In this document: positions 1 to 7,510 of the stretch, in pieces
Numbering within the stretch: position 1 is the first letter of the stretch
Layout: every line of letters begins with the position of its first letter
Assembly: GCA_964499365.1 (NCBI GenBank)
Contig: CAZCKU010000001.1
Coordinates: 418,122-482,121, forward strand
DNA length: 64,000 nucleotides
Direction of reading: 5' to 3'
Origin: PALSA-1316 sp964499365
GTDB taxonomy: Bacteria > Nitrospirota > Thermodesulfovibrionia > Thermodesulfovibrionales > UBA6898
The notes under the pieces: generated by a model
Database searches by the model: none
Told to the model about the DNA's origin: nothing
Seen by the model: only the letters and a program-made list of their open reading frames with translations
Made by a program: the position numbers and the translations under genes

Positions 1-779
1 AACTCGAGTATCTCCGAAATACTTACGGCGTGAATGTGGTCATGATCTCTGACGAGACGCCGACGCTTGACCGGGACAGATGGGAGAAGATCCTTGACCT
101 CCTGATAGAGCGCAATGTCGGCACCAAGATCCTCATGGAGACGAGGGTTGATGATATCCTCCGCGATGAGGACATCATGTGGAAGTACCAGAAGGCGAAT
201 ATCGATCACATCTATGTCGGGGTCGAGGCCACGACGCAGGAGGCCCTCGATATCTTCAAGAAGGACATCAAGGTGGAGCAGTCCAAGAAGGCGCTCGACC
301 TGATCAACAAGTACAACATCGTCTCGGAGACCTCGTTTGTTCTGGGCATGCCGGACGACACCGTCGAGAAGATCAGAAACACCGTTGAGCTGGCAAAATT
401 CTATAACCCCGATCTTGCGTTCTTCCTGGCGATTGCACCCTGGCCGTATTCGGAGATCTATCCGCTCCTGAAGCCGTATGTGGCGACCTTCGACTACAGC
501 AAATACAACCTCGTTGAGCCGGTGGTCAAACCGAAGGATATGACGCTTGACGAGGTGCGCAACGAGCTTGGCCGCGCCTCGAAGATGTTCTACATGGATA
601 AACTGATGAACCTGGACAAGATGTCCCCTGAAAAGAGGGAGTTCATGATCAAGGTGACCAAGATCATTGCGAACAATTCCTACCTCAAGGAGCATATGAG
701 GGGCGAGATGCCCGAGGCGATGAAGAAGATCTTCAGCCGCTACGGTTTCGATGTCCCTGTCGCATCAACCGAGGCCTGA
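1..779 (+). CDS. B12-type radical SAM protein, C-terminal part (5' truncated by window edge)
   Basis: The frame is open from the first bases of the window (LEYLRNTYGVNVVMISDETP) and no start is present, so the gene begins upstream. What remains is about 259 residues. The stretch around VMISDETPT, the following arginine-rich helix, and the GMPDDTVEKIRNTVELA segment match the second half of the radical SAM barrel in B12-binding-domain radical SAM enzymes. The cobalamin-binding domain and the CxxxCxxC cluster motif would lie off the left edge, so catalysis cannot be checked here. Substrate is unknown; members act in methylation, lipid or cofactor chemistry. It is followed by a tRNA gene on the opposite strand. 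Family call fairly sure, function unassigned. Confidence 0.75.
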   Translation, partial: LEYLRNTYGVNVVMISDETPTLDRDRWEKILDLLIERNVGTKILMETRVDDILRDEDIMWKYQKANIDHIYVGVEATTQEALDIFKKDIKVEQSKKALDLINKYNIVSETSFVLGMPDDTVEKIRNTVELAKFYNPDLAFFLAIAPWPYSEIYPLLKPYVATFDYSKYNLVEPVVKPKDMTLDEVRNELGRASKMFYMDKLMNLDKMSPEKREFMIKVTKIIANNSYLKEHMRGEMPEAMKKIFSRYGFDVPVASTEA

Positions 780-787
780 TTCAAAAG

Positions 788-874
<87 letters not shown>

Positions 875-997
875 GATTGATTTTAAAGGATTATCCTGCG
901 TTCGGTCAAACGCCCTGTGTTGTCACAGAGGCAATATTGCATACATTACCAGGAATCGTAATGCCTGATATCAGGACAGCTCTATTCAGCACCGTGA

Positions 998-2059
998 TTA
1001 TTGCAGGTGCGGTTGAAGCCAGGGCCAGTCTCTTGCTGAGCCCCGGGGCTTTGGCGTGCCGTCTGCATTGAATTCCCTGACCGCTACGGGCTCTCCGTGC
1101 CTGTAGTGCACCTCTGCGGTAAGATTTCCCGAATCGTCATATGACCGATGAAGGCCATGCCGCAGGCCCCGCTCATCGAAGCGTTCTTCCATCATCTTCC
1201 CTGATTTGCCGGATGTATTTTGATAGGTAATGACGACCCGGGGGGTGCCGCCGGGATATCGCTCGGTGACCACGCGCCGCTGCTGGTTGAGCAGCTGAGA
1301 TCCCGCGGCCTTACCCTCCCCGACGTTTGCGGGGGGCCGGCTCTCTTCGACCGGTGAGGAGTCCTTGCGCAATGCCCTCCCCCTGGCTGTGTCCCGCTCC
1401 GGCAGGGCAGCGGGTCCTGGTGAAGAAGAAACTGCCGGTGCGGCAGGGGCAGCCGGTAACGGAGCAGGGGCCTGCCGGCGCGAAGGGGCCCTGTGTTCCT
1501 GAATTCCGGCCGATTGGGGATCAGGTGCTGCGTCTTCTGTCCGAGAGGGCTTCCTGATGTCGGGCCCCTGGGCTTTTCCCGGAGGTACTGTTTCAGCAGG
1601 GAGAGTGGGGGATGCAAGTCTGCCATCGGGCGCAATCTGCGGGGGCAATCCCGCAGGGGCAGGGACGGGCGATTGATCAGTCCCCGTGGCCTTCTGCAGC
1701 GTGTCGTGCAGCTGCGGTTCCATGCTCTTTATAAGCACTGCAGCGGTAACCGCTATGACAAGTGTTGCGACAGCTGTCGCCGGCAGATGCAGGGGTATCC
1801 ATCCGAGGAACCGCCTGAAAAAGCCCTCCCGCTCAGTACTTTCTGCCCTGACCCGTGCCATCACCTTTTGAGTCAGCCATGCCGGTGGCTCAACCTCGTC
1901 GAGGTTGTCAAGGAGATTCAGCGTCTGCTTCAGTTCCCCGAGGGCCTCTCTGCAGGCAGGGCAGGACGCGAGATGTCCTTCGATCGCTGCCCTTTCCCCG
2001 GCGGCTATCTCGCCATCAAGATAGGCATGCAGGTCTTTTCTGATCGTGCGGCAGTCCAT
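998..2059 (-). CDS. Transmembrane anti-sigma factor (zinc-binding) with C-terminal MORN_2-like segment
   Basis: Predicted partner of the ECF sigma factor whose stop codon lies one base upstream (TGA-T-ATG), implying translational coupling. The N terminus has the zinc anti-sigma motif: H29-x3-C33-x2-C36 inside GHLASCPAC. A single membrane helix follows at about residues 93-111 (TAVATLVIAVTAAVLIKS), then a long Pro/Ala-rich linker of about 150 residues. The C-terminal 80 residues (ERYPGGTPRVVITY, FDERGLRHGLHRSYDDSGNL) resemble MORN_2/YwqK repeats, in which G-x-x-x-G-x-x-x-x-Y-motifs form beta hairpins; this would be periplasmic. It would hold the sigma factor at the membrane until an envelope signal is received. 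The MORN_2 assignment is by eye. Confidence 0.85.
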   Translation of the reverse strand: MDCRTIRKDLHAYLDGEIAAGERAAIEGHLASCPACREALGELKQTLNLLDNLDEVEPPAWLTQKVMARVRAESTEREGFFRRFLGWIPLHLPATAVATLVIAVTAAVLIKSMEPQLHDTLQKATGTDQSPVPAPAGLPPQIAPDGRLASPTLPAETVPPGKAQGPDIRKPSRTEDAAPDPQSAGIQEHRAPSRRQAPAPLPAAPAAPAVSSSPGPAALPERDTARGRALRKDSSPVEESRPPANVGEGKAAGSQLLNQQRRVVTERYPGGTPRVVITYQNTSGKSGKMMEERFDERGLRHGLHRSYDDSGNLTAEVHYRHGEPVAVREFNADGTPKPRGSARDWPWLQPHLQ

Positions 2060-2060
2060 A

Positions 2061-2669
2061 TCAGGGCCTCCCCAGCAATTTTTTGAGGCAGTTCTTTACC
2101 GATTCCCTTGCCCTGGAGAGCCGGGACTTGACCGTTCCGTCGGCAAGCTTCAGCACGGAGCCGATCTCGTCATATGAGAAGCCCTGGATATCCCGGAGCA
2201 CCAGGACCTCCCGGAATTCAGCCTCAAGCCCATTGATACACTGCTGCACGCGCTCCTGGACATCGCGCTGTTCGAGTGTCTCGAGGACCGAGGGCTCGGG
2301 CGAAGCAGGTTCAGGCCGGACAAAGCCCTCCTCCGAGCTGAGCGGCTCATCCAGGGAATACTCGGAACGGCCCGCAACCGTGCCCGCTTTTTTCAGATGG
2401 TTTCGGGTCTGGTTTACGACAATGGTATAAAGCCAGGTCGAAAAGCGGGCCCGCTGCCCGAACTGGGCAATGGCCCGGTAGGCGGCAACAAAGCTGTCCT
2501 GCACCACCTCGCAGGCATCCTCATAACTGCCGGTCATTCTGAAGGCGATATTCAGCATCTTCTTCTGGTGCTTTTTTACCAGCTCCTCAAAGGCATCCAG
2601 ATCGCCCCTTTTGCATAACGCCACAAGGGCCGCATCCTCATCGTGCGCGGATACCTCATCCGCTGTCAT
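2061..2669 (-). CDS. ECF-family RNA polymerase sigma factor (sigma-E-like)
   Basis: About 202 residues. Region 2 is visible in the DAFEELVKKHQKKMLNIAFR and DACEVVQDSFVAAYRAI segments, with FSTWLYTIVVNQTRNHLKK as region 2.3/2.4. After an acidic linker, region 4 appears as EFREVLVLRDIQGFSYDEIG and DGTVKSRLSRARESVK, the -35-binding helix-turn-helix. The frame extends further upstream into the divergent gene, but ATG at 2669 is the sensible start because a sigma-E-type promoter lies just in front of it. No Shine-Dalgarno is seen, so the transcript may be leaderless. It is cotranscribed with the anti-sigma gene. Likely controls itself and the divergent secreted protein. Confidence 0.9.
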   Translation of the reverse strand: MTADEVSAHDEDAALVALCKRGDLDAFEELVKKHQKKMLNIAFRMTGSYEDACEVVQDSFVAAYRAIAQFGQRARFSTWLYTIVVNQTRNHLKKAGTVAGRSEYSLDEPLSSEEGFVRPEPASPEPSVLETLEQRDVQERVQQCINGLEAEFREVLVLRDIQGFSYDEIGSVLKLADGTVKSRLSRARESVKNCLKKLLGRP

Positions 2670-2673
2670 GGTA

Positions 2674-2702
2674 TTAGACAATGATTCTGCATTGAAAGTT
2701 CC
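2674..2702 (-). promoter_or_regulatory. Sigma-E-like (ECF) promoter of the sigma/anti-sigma operon
   Basis: On the minus strand GGAACTT is followed, 17 bases after GAACTT, by TCTAA (GTCTAAT). This matches the known E. coli sigma-E consensus GAACTT-N16/17-TCTGA closely. The -10 box ends only four or so bases before the ATG of the sigma gene, implying an autoregulated and near-leaderless transcript. Inference from sequence only. Confidence 0.65.
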
Positions 2703-2735
2703 ATTGTTTAACTTTACCAGTTTTTTGATAATCCG

Positions 2736-2764
2736 GGAACAAATTTCACGCTGATGCTGTCTAA
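2736..2764 (+). promoter_or_regulatory. Sigma-E-like (ECF) promoter of the divergent secreted-protein gene
   Basis: GGAACA and GTCTAA lie on the plus strand with exactly the same 17-base spacing seen in the promoter on the opposite strand of this intergenic region. The -35 core GGAAC and the -10 core GTCTAA are shared. It precedes the gene starting at 2800, which has a good ribosome site (AAAGGAGAAGAACG). Confidence 0.6.
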
Positions 2765-2799
2765 CCGGGTACATAATCCATGCTGAAAGGAGAAGAACG

Positions 2800-3642
2800 A
2801 TGATCAGGTTAGCCGCAGTTGTCTTGTCCGTTGTCTTTAGTCTGTTGGCAGTGCCGGCGCATGCATACCGGGGTGGTGAGGTTGATGTCGAGGTTGTCAC
2901 TGAACACGGAGAGGTCTTCGCCACGATACCCGTTGCGGGTTTTGAGGCAGGAGGGACCCGTGTCGTCAAGAAGTACCTGGAAGCCGTAAAGGGACGGAAC
3001 TACAGTCTTGTGGTCCGCAATAATTCATCCGGCAGGGTAGGGGTGGTGATAGCCGTTGACGGCAGGAACATAATCAGCGGCAGGAAGTCGCACCTGAGAA
3101 ATGACGAGGAGATGTATATTATCAGTCCGTTCGGGTCTACACGGCTCGACGGGTGGAGGACGGATGACTGGACCGTCCACCGGTTCTATTTCACCAGTGA
3201 GGCGGATTCATATGCAAAGAAGACCTTTGACGATGCGTCAGCCATGGGGGTGATCGCCGTAGCGGCGTTCAGGGAAAGGGAACCGTACGGATACCTACGC
3301 GAAGGGTCTCTGCAGAAACTGCCTGCCCCCGGTTCTCCTGCCCCCCGCGCCCCTATGTCCGGCAAGGATGCGGCTGCGGGAGCGCCGGTGCAGGGCAGTG
3401 CCCGGAAATCCCGCCAGGAGGCCGGCACCGGCTTTGGTGATGAGCAGTATGCCCCGACGGTCAGGGTGGAATTCGAACCGGAGCAGATTCCCTTTATCCG
3501 GACGCTCATCAAGTACGAGTGGCACGAGACGCTCTGCAGAAAAGGTATCCTGCGATGCGGCTCCCCTGTGCGCAACCGTTTGTGGGATGACGGGCGCTAT
3601 GCTCCGTATCCGCCGGGATATCCCTATCCCCGCAGGCGCTAG
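2800..3642 (+). CDS. Secreted conserved hypothetical protein, divergent from the ECF sigma factor
   Basis: A 280-residue protein with a clear signal peptide (MIRLAAVVLSVVFSLLAVPAHA, cleavage after AHA near residue 22). The mature part is rich in beta-strand-like sequence: YSLVVRNNSSGRVGVVIAVD, GRNIISGRKSHLRNDEEMYI, DGWRTDDWTVHRFYF and ASAMGVIAVAAFRER. I recall this pattern from uncharacterised exported proteins of Gram-negative bacteria but know no function. After a Pro/Ala-rich linker the C terminus contains two cysteines (TLCRKGILRCGSP) that could form a disulfide. A strong AGGAG ribosome site lies eight bases before ATG. Promoter context suggests it is a target of the neighbouring ECF sigma factor, hence an envelope-stress protein (inference). 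Confidence 0.8.
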   Translation: MIRLAAVVLSVVFSLLAVPAHAYRGGEVDVEVVTEHGEVFATIPVAGFEAGGTRVVKKYLEAVKGRNYSLVVRNNSSGRVGVVIAVDGRNIISGRKSHLRNDEEMYIISPFGSTRLDGWRTDDWTVHRFYFTSEADSYAKKTFDDASAMGVIAVAAFREREPYGYLREGSLQKLPAPGSPAPRAPMSGKDAAAGAPVQGSARKSRQEAGTGFGDEQYAPTVRVEFEPEQIPFIRTLIKYEWHETLCRKGILRCGSPVRNRLWDDGRYAPYPPGYPYPRRR

Positions 3643-3778
3643 GGGCATTGGCAGCAGGCTGCTCCCGGCATCGGGTTTATTCTGCCCCGCCCATTTGTGA
3701 TATACTTAAAGCAGTTTGAAACCGTGCCGTGAGCAGTACCTGAACGTCGGTAAATCTACTGTGATATAAGGGGGAACG

Positions 3779-3994
3779 TTGGCAAGAAAAGGAGCCTTTA
3801 AGAGCGAAAAGAGAAAGAAGGAAGTCATCAGGCAGAAGAAGCAGGAAGAGAAGAGACTGAAGCGTCTCCATAAAGATTCATCGCCTGCAGAGAATACTGA
3901 TCTGAATCCTGAGATGAACCCTGAAACGGCCGTTGAGGCCGGGACGGAGTCTGAGCCCGCGGCAGAGGGCGGCCAGGCGCAGACGGAACCTTAG
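3779..3994 (+). CDS. Small conserved hypothetical protein, Lys/Arg-rich N terminus and acidic tail
   Basis: Starts at TTG with GGGGGAACG just upstream. The 71 residues divide into a strongly basic first half (KSEKRKKEVIRQKKQEEKRL), probably a charged helix, and an acidic low-complexity tail with repeated Asn-Pro-Glu and Glu-Ala units. Small proteins beginning MARKGAFKSEKRKKE occur in several anaerobic bacteria as uncharacterised genes; the basic part could bind nucleic acid or ribosomes, but that is a guess. No cysteines or membrane segment. Its stop codon lies inside an inverted repeat that looks like a terminator. Confidence 0.65.
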   Translation: MARKGAFKSEKRKKEVIRQKKQEEKRLKRLHKDSSPAENTDLNPEMNPETAVEAGTESEPAAEGGQAQTEP

Positions 3995-4042
3995 GCCGGG
4001 GGAATACAGCCCCGCCTTAAGGTTCCGGCCTTAAGTCTTTTT
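3985..4042 (+). terminator. Probable rho-independent terminator after the small basic protein
   Basis: GGAACCTTAGGCCGGGG pairs with CCCCGCCTTAAGGTTCC, with an eight-base loop and one or two bulges. The right arm is followed within about ten bases by TCTTTTT. The left arm overlaps the end of the upstream gene. The T run is offset from the stem, so efficiency is uncertain. Confidence 0.5.
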
Positions 4043-4162
4043 CCGGATATATATTTCTGCAGCAGTCGTCGCAGTGCCGTGAGAGAAATCGATATCAAGA
4101 TGTGCCCCCCTATTCTTCTATCAAAGCGCCTCTGTCTGCCTTTGCTGACGCATCGATGCACC

Positions 4163-4813
4163 CTACTGGATGATCCCGCGTGAGAGGGCGAACCTGATCA
4201 GCTCCGACCGGTTGTTCAGGCCCAGTTTTTCGAGGACATTGGTCTGATGGACTACCACGGTCTTGGCGCTGATCTTCAGCATGTCGGCAACCTCCTTATG
4301 CGAGTGCCCCTCGGCAACAAGCTTCAGGACCTGCTTTTCGCGGTCGGTCAGCGCGTCATAGCCGTCTTCGCCGGCCATGCTCTCTTTGCCCAGGAAGTTG
4401 TTGACGACCTTTGAGGCCACGGCAGGATACAGGTAGGTGTCTCCTTCCCTGACTGCGCGGATGGCCGAGACAAGGTCGCTGCCGACCGCCCGCTTCAGGA
4501 GATACCCCGAGACCCCTGCCTTAAGGAAGCGGGAAATGTACTCTTTGTCGTCGTACTGCGTCAGGACGAGGATTTTGATGGACGGGTCGGTCTTCTTTAT
4601 TTCGACGGTTGCTTCCAGGCCGCCCAGCTTTGGCATCGAAATGTCCATAAGGATAATATCAGGCCTGAACTTCAGGGCCTTTTCGATCGCCTCCAGACCG
4701 TCGGCAGCCTCAGCCACGACCTCGATGTCATCAGAGCATTTGAGGAAGGCAACAATCCCTTCCCGCACGAGGGAGTGGTCGTCGGCAATAAGGACACGAA
4801 TCTTGCTAGGCAT
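4163..4813 (-). CDS. NarL/FixJ-family response regulator
   Basis: 216 residues: receiver domain 1-120 with the acidic pair D11-D12, phospho-acceptor D57 in IILMDISMPKLGG, and the conserved threonine/lysine surface (LVLTQYDD, LLKRAVG). The C terminus is a LuxR-type helix-turn-helix (ALTDREKQVLKLVAEG, HKEVADMLKISAKTVVVHQ). Its ATG overlaps the stop of the sensor kinase by eight bases, so the two are translated together. The pair sits downstream of cytochrome b and multihaem cytochrome genes and probably controls redox genes, possibly its own operon. Confidence 0.95.
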   Translation of the reverse strand: MPSKIRVLIADDHSLVREGIVAFLKCSDDIEVVAEAADGLEAIEKALKFRPDIILMDISMPKLGGLEATVEIKKTDPSIKILVLTQYDDKEYISRFLKAGVSGYLLKRAVGSDLVSAIRAVREGDTYLYPAVASKVVNNFLGKESMAGEDGYDALTDREKQVLKLVAEGHSHKEVADMLKISAKTVVVHQTNVLEKLGLNNRSELIRFALSRGIIQ

Positions 4814-6647
4814 AGGTGATTACCTCGTTGTTGAGCGGGACCCGGAGACAGACCCGCGTGCCCTGCTGCGGGGTCGACCGTATCCTGAGGTCCCAGTTCA
4901 GAAAGGCCGCGCGCTCTTTCATCCCCAGCAGTCCCAGACCGCGGGTCGATGTATCACTCAGAAAGTCGGCCCCGGTGTCGAAGCCGCAGCCATCGTCTTC
5001 GAGCTCGATGATGAGGTCATTTCCCCTGATTTCGAGGAGCGCATAGACATTGTGGGCCCCGGCATGCTTCGAAATATTCACGATTGCCTCCTGGATGATC
5101 CTGAAGAGCTCGATCTCGATCTGCGGTTCGAACTCCAGGTTGTTGATAGTATTATAGATGGTAACGAAACATTTTATGCCCTTGGATTCGAGATGATGGT
5201 CGAGCAGCCAGCGGACGGCAGCCTCGAAGCCCAGATCATCCAGGACCGAGGGCCTGAGGTTCTTGATGATACTATAGACCTCGTCGATGCTTTTCTCTAT
5301 GATCTTCTTGATCTCGTCGATTTTTTGTTCATTGATGCTCTGCGGATACTGCTTGCAGAGGTCGATCTTTATGAGCGTTGCCGCAAGGTCCTGCATCAGC
5401 ACATCGTGGAATTCGCGGGCGATCCTTCTTCGCTCCTCTTCCTGGGACGTGATAACCTTTTTCAGCAATTCCTTGATCTTCTGCCTGCTGTCGTGTATCT
5501 GGCGGGTCCGTTCCGTCACCTTCTCCTCAAGCTCGATCGCATGGCGGTGGAGGTCCTCTATCGAATCGGCCAGTTTTACGCGCATGACTTCAAAGCTGCT
5601 GCTGAGTTTGCCAATTTCATCCGTACCACCGAAGGCGATCGCCTTGCTCATATCGCCAGCTGCTATTTTGACCGTCGCATCGATCAGCTCATGCACCGGC
5701 TTGACGATCGCCCTGCTCATGCCGATGGCTATGATCAGCGCCAGTGCGATGAAGATCAGGCTCACCAGCAGGAAGGACCGCTTCATCGTGGCGATGGGGG
5801 AGAGTATATCTTTTTCCGGCTGGATAATGCTGACGCCCCAGGACGCCAGTTCGAGCGGGGCATAGGCCATGATGTCATTAGAGCGTTCGCTGCCCGAGGC
5901 TGACTGACCGGCCTCTGCTGCGTGACAGCGGTGGCACTTTGTAATGACCGCTTTTTTGCCGGCGATCAGCTTTACGAGGAACTGGGAATGGCCCTCCGAC
6001 TGGTCCTTGAACATCCGCTTCGGGTCGCTCGAGGCGATGACCACACCGTGGCTGTCGACCAGTTCCATAAAGGCATTCTTCTCAGACGGCAGTGACCGGA
6101 TGATCTCCCTGAAGTTCTGGGTTGCCGGGTCAATTTCCGCCCCCACCGCCCCCTCGACGATCCCGTGCCTGTTCTTCAGCGGTACCAGGATATAGATCAT
6201 CTTCTTCCTGGTCGGCTCGATCGTGAAGATGTCGGAAACGAACGGTGTCCCCTTGTTGATGGTAGCGCTTACGTTTGGCCGTGAGATGAGGTTCACATAG
6301 TTCAGCGGCTGATAGGGATAATTAAAAACGACATTTCCTCCCCTGTCAAGGATGAAGAGGCCGTCGGAGAATATGGAATAGTCATATGCCTTTCTCAGCG
6401 CCTCCCGCTCGGGTGTCCAGTTTCCATCGGCCAGATCGATCGTTCCGGAGAGGGAAATGTCATAGAGCCTCTTCAGGCTGCTGCTCAGGAGCAGGTCGAT
6501 GTTCCTGGCAACGATCTGGGACAGTTCCACCTTGTGCTGAAGGGTATGGTCGATGCTCTCCCTGACAGCGATATAGCTGATCACGCCGAGGCTGCCGGAG
6601 ATGATGACCACTGTCAGAAGAATGGCTACGATGATTTTCTTATGCAT
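4806..6647 (-). CDS. Membrane sensor histidine kinase with a periplasmic CxxCH (haem c) motif
   Basis: 613 residues. A first membrane helix (about 4-28) and a second (about 291-311, LLVSLIFIALALIIAIGMS) enclose a 260-residue periplasmic Cache-like domain. Within it C238-H-R-C241-H242 is a canonical covalent-haem-c attachment motif. HAMP follows (312-364, GDMSKAIAFGGTDEIGKL), then a coiled coil, a HisKA_3 dimerisation helix with phospho-acceptor H414 (RRIAREFHDVLMQDLA), and a HATPase domain (RIIQEAIVNISKHAGA, DDGCGFDTGA, RGLGLLGMKERA). The architecture is NarX/DegS-like but with a potential haem sensor. It lies in line with cytochrome b and c genes, so sensing of redox state, NO, O2 or CO through haem is a reasonable inference. 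Confidence 0.92.
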   Translation of the reverse strand: MHKKIIVAILLTVVIISGSLGVISYIAVRESIDHTLQHKVELSQIVARNIDLLLSSSLKRLYDISLSGTIDLADGNWTPEREALRKAYDYSIFSDGLFILDRGGNVVFNYPYQPLNYVNLISRPNVSATINKGTPFVSDIFTIEPTRKKMIYILVPLKNRHGIVEGAVGAEIDPATQNFREIIRSLPSEKNAFMELVDSHGVVIASSDPKRMFKDQSEGHSQFLVKLIAGKKAVITKCHRCHAAEAGQSASGSERSNDIMAYAPLELASWGVSIIQPEKDILSPIATMKRSFLLVSLIFIALALIIAIGMSRAIVKPVHELIDATVKIAAGDMSKAIAFGGTDEIGKLSSSFEVMRVKLADSIEDLHRHAIELEEKVTERTRQIHDSRQKIKELLKKVITSQEEERRRIAREFHDVLMQDLAATLIKIDLCKQYPQSINEQKIDEIKKIIEKSIDEVYSIIKNLRPSVLDDLGFEAAVRWLLDHHLESKGIKCFVTIYNTINNLEFEPQIEIELFRIIQEAIVNISKHAGAHNVYALLEIRGNDLIIELEDDGCGFDTGADFLSDTSTRGLGLLGMKERAAFLNWDLRIRSTPQQGTRVCLRVPLNNEVITYA

Positions 6648-6729
6648 TACTGCATCTTAGCTCTCCGGCAGCGATAAATCAAGGCCCTTCTGTCTTCGGT
6701 AACCCTTCAGATTAGCCTCTGTCCTGGCC

Positions 6730-7494
6730 TCACGGTGTCGTGGTGTCCGAGGTCGTCACGGCAGGGGAGGGGACCTGGTGCCCGCTCCCCTGGTCCATGT
6801 CATGATCCGGGAGCGAGACCCCGAACAGCCGCTCATACTCGAGGGGGTGTTCATGGATCATGCGCTGTTTTGAGATCTTGCCGGTGAAGATTACCGTGTC
6901 CAGGGGCAGGACCTCAGGGCTGAATATCGCGTTGTAAATATGCCAGATAATAATGACGAGGAATGCTAGGAGGGCCTCGTTCGTGTGCAGGGCCTTTGCC
7001 ACAGGGATCAGCTGCCCCGGGAGAAAACGGGTCACGAAGATCGGGAACCAGAGGATGAGCCCCGTTGCCGCCATCAGCAGGCCGCCCACAACCACCCCCC
7101 AGTATTCGAATTTCTGTTTGTAGTCAAAACGGTCGCAGCGGGCCGGGTGCTCTGACAGGCCGAGGTAATAACGGATGTTGTCGATGGCATCCTGGAAATC
7201 CTTCAGGTGAATGACCATCGATGGCTGCCATTTCCGGAACAGGATGCCTGCCGAGGCGACAAGAATATGCTGTGCCGTCAGGAGGGTCAGGACGATGCCG
7301 CTGTATCGATGGACAAGCCGTGTGGTGTCGATGCCGCCAAGGATGGCTATGATCCACTGCGACACTTCGGCGGCATGAAATTTCTGGGAGAGCCCCGTGA
7401 TGACGAGCAGGACGAAGGCCCCTGCGTTCAGCCAGTGTTCCACCAGTCTCAGCGGTCCGAATCTTCTTATATATTCCTGTGATGTATTGTTCAT
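6730..7494 (-). CDS. Membrane cytochrome b (formate dehydrogenase gamma/cytochrome b561-like)
   Basis: 254 residues with four membrane helices at about 21-39, 63-86, 131-155 and 173-191. Histidines placed to ligate two b-type haems are H20 (RLVEHWLN), H62 (LVHRYSG), H76 (TAQHIL), H170 (KALHTNE) and H185 (IIWHIYNA). This is the pattern of diheme membrane cytochromes that exchange electrons with quinone. The start has a good AAGGAG site seven bases upstream. It lies 16 bases after the multihaem cytochrome gene, and the two would form a quinone-linked b/c electron-transfer module; direction of electron flow is not decidable. The His-rich C-terminal tail is cytoplasmic. Confidence 0.88.
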   Translation of the reverse strand: MNNTSQEYIRRFGPLRLVEHWLNAGAFVLLVITGLSQKFHAAEVSQWIIAILGGIDTTRLVHRYSGIVLTLLTAQHILVASAGILFRKWQPSMVIHLKDFQDAIDNIRYYLGLSEHPARCDRFDYKQKFEYWGVVVGGLLMAATGLILWFPIFVTRFLPGQLIPVAKALHTNEALLAFLVIIIWHIYNAIFSPEVLPLDTVIFTGKISKQRMIHEHPLEYERLFGVSLPDHDMDQGSGHQVPSPAVTTSDTTTP

Positions 7495-7510
7495 TTCAGT
7501 CTCCTTCCTG

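Noticed and set aside
2670..2969. Upstream extension of the ECF sigma gene
   Set aside because: Would overlap the divergent gene and its signal peptide; composition is unlike a sigma factor and a promoter lies within it.
4437..5903. 488-codon open frame on the plus strand across the kinase/regulator genes
   Set aside because: Antisense shadow of two clearly recognisable genes; typical of GC-rich codon bias and no domain seen.
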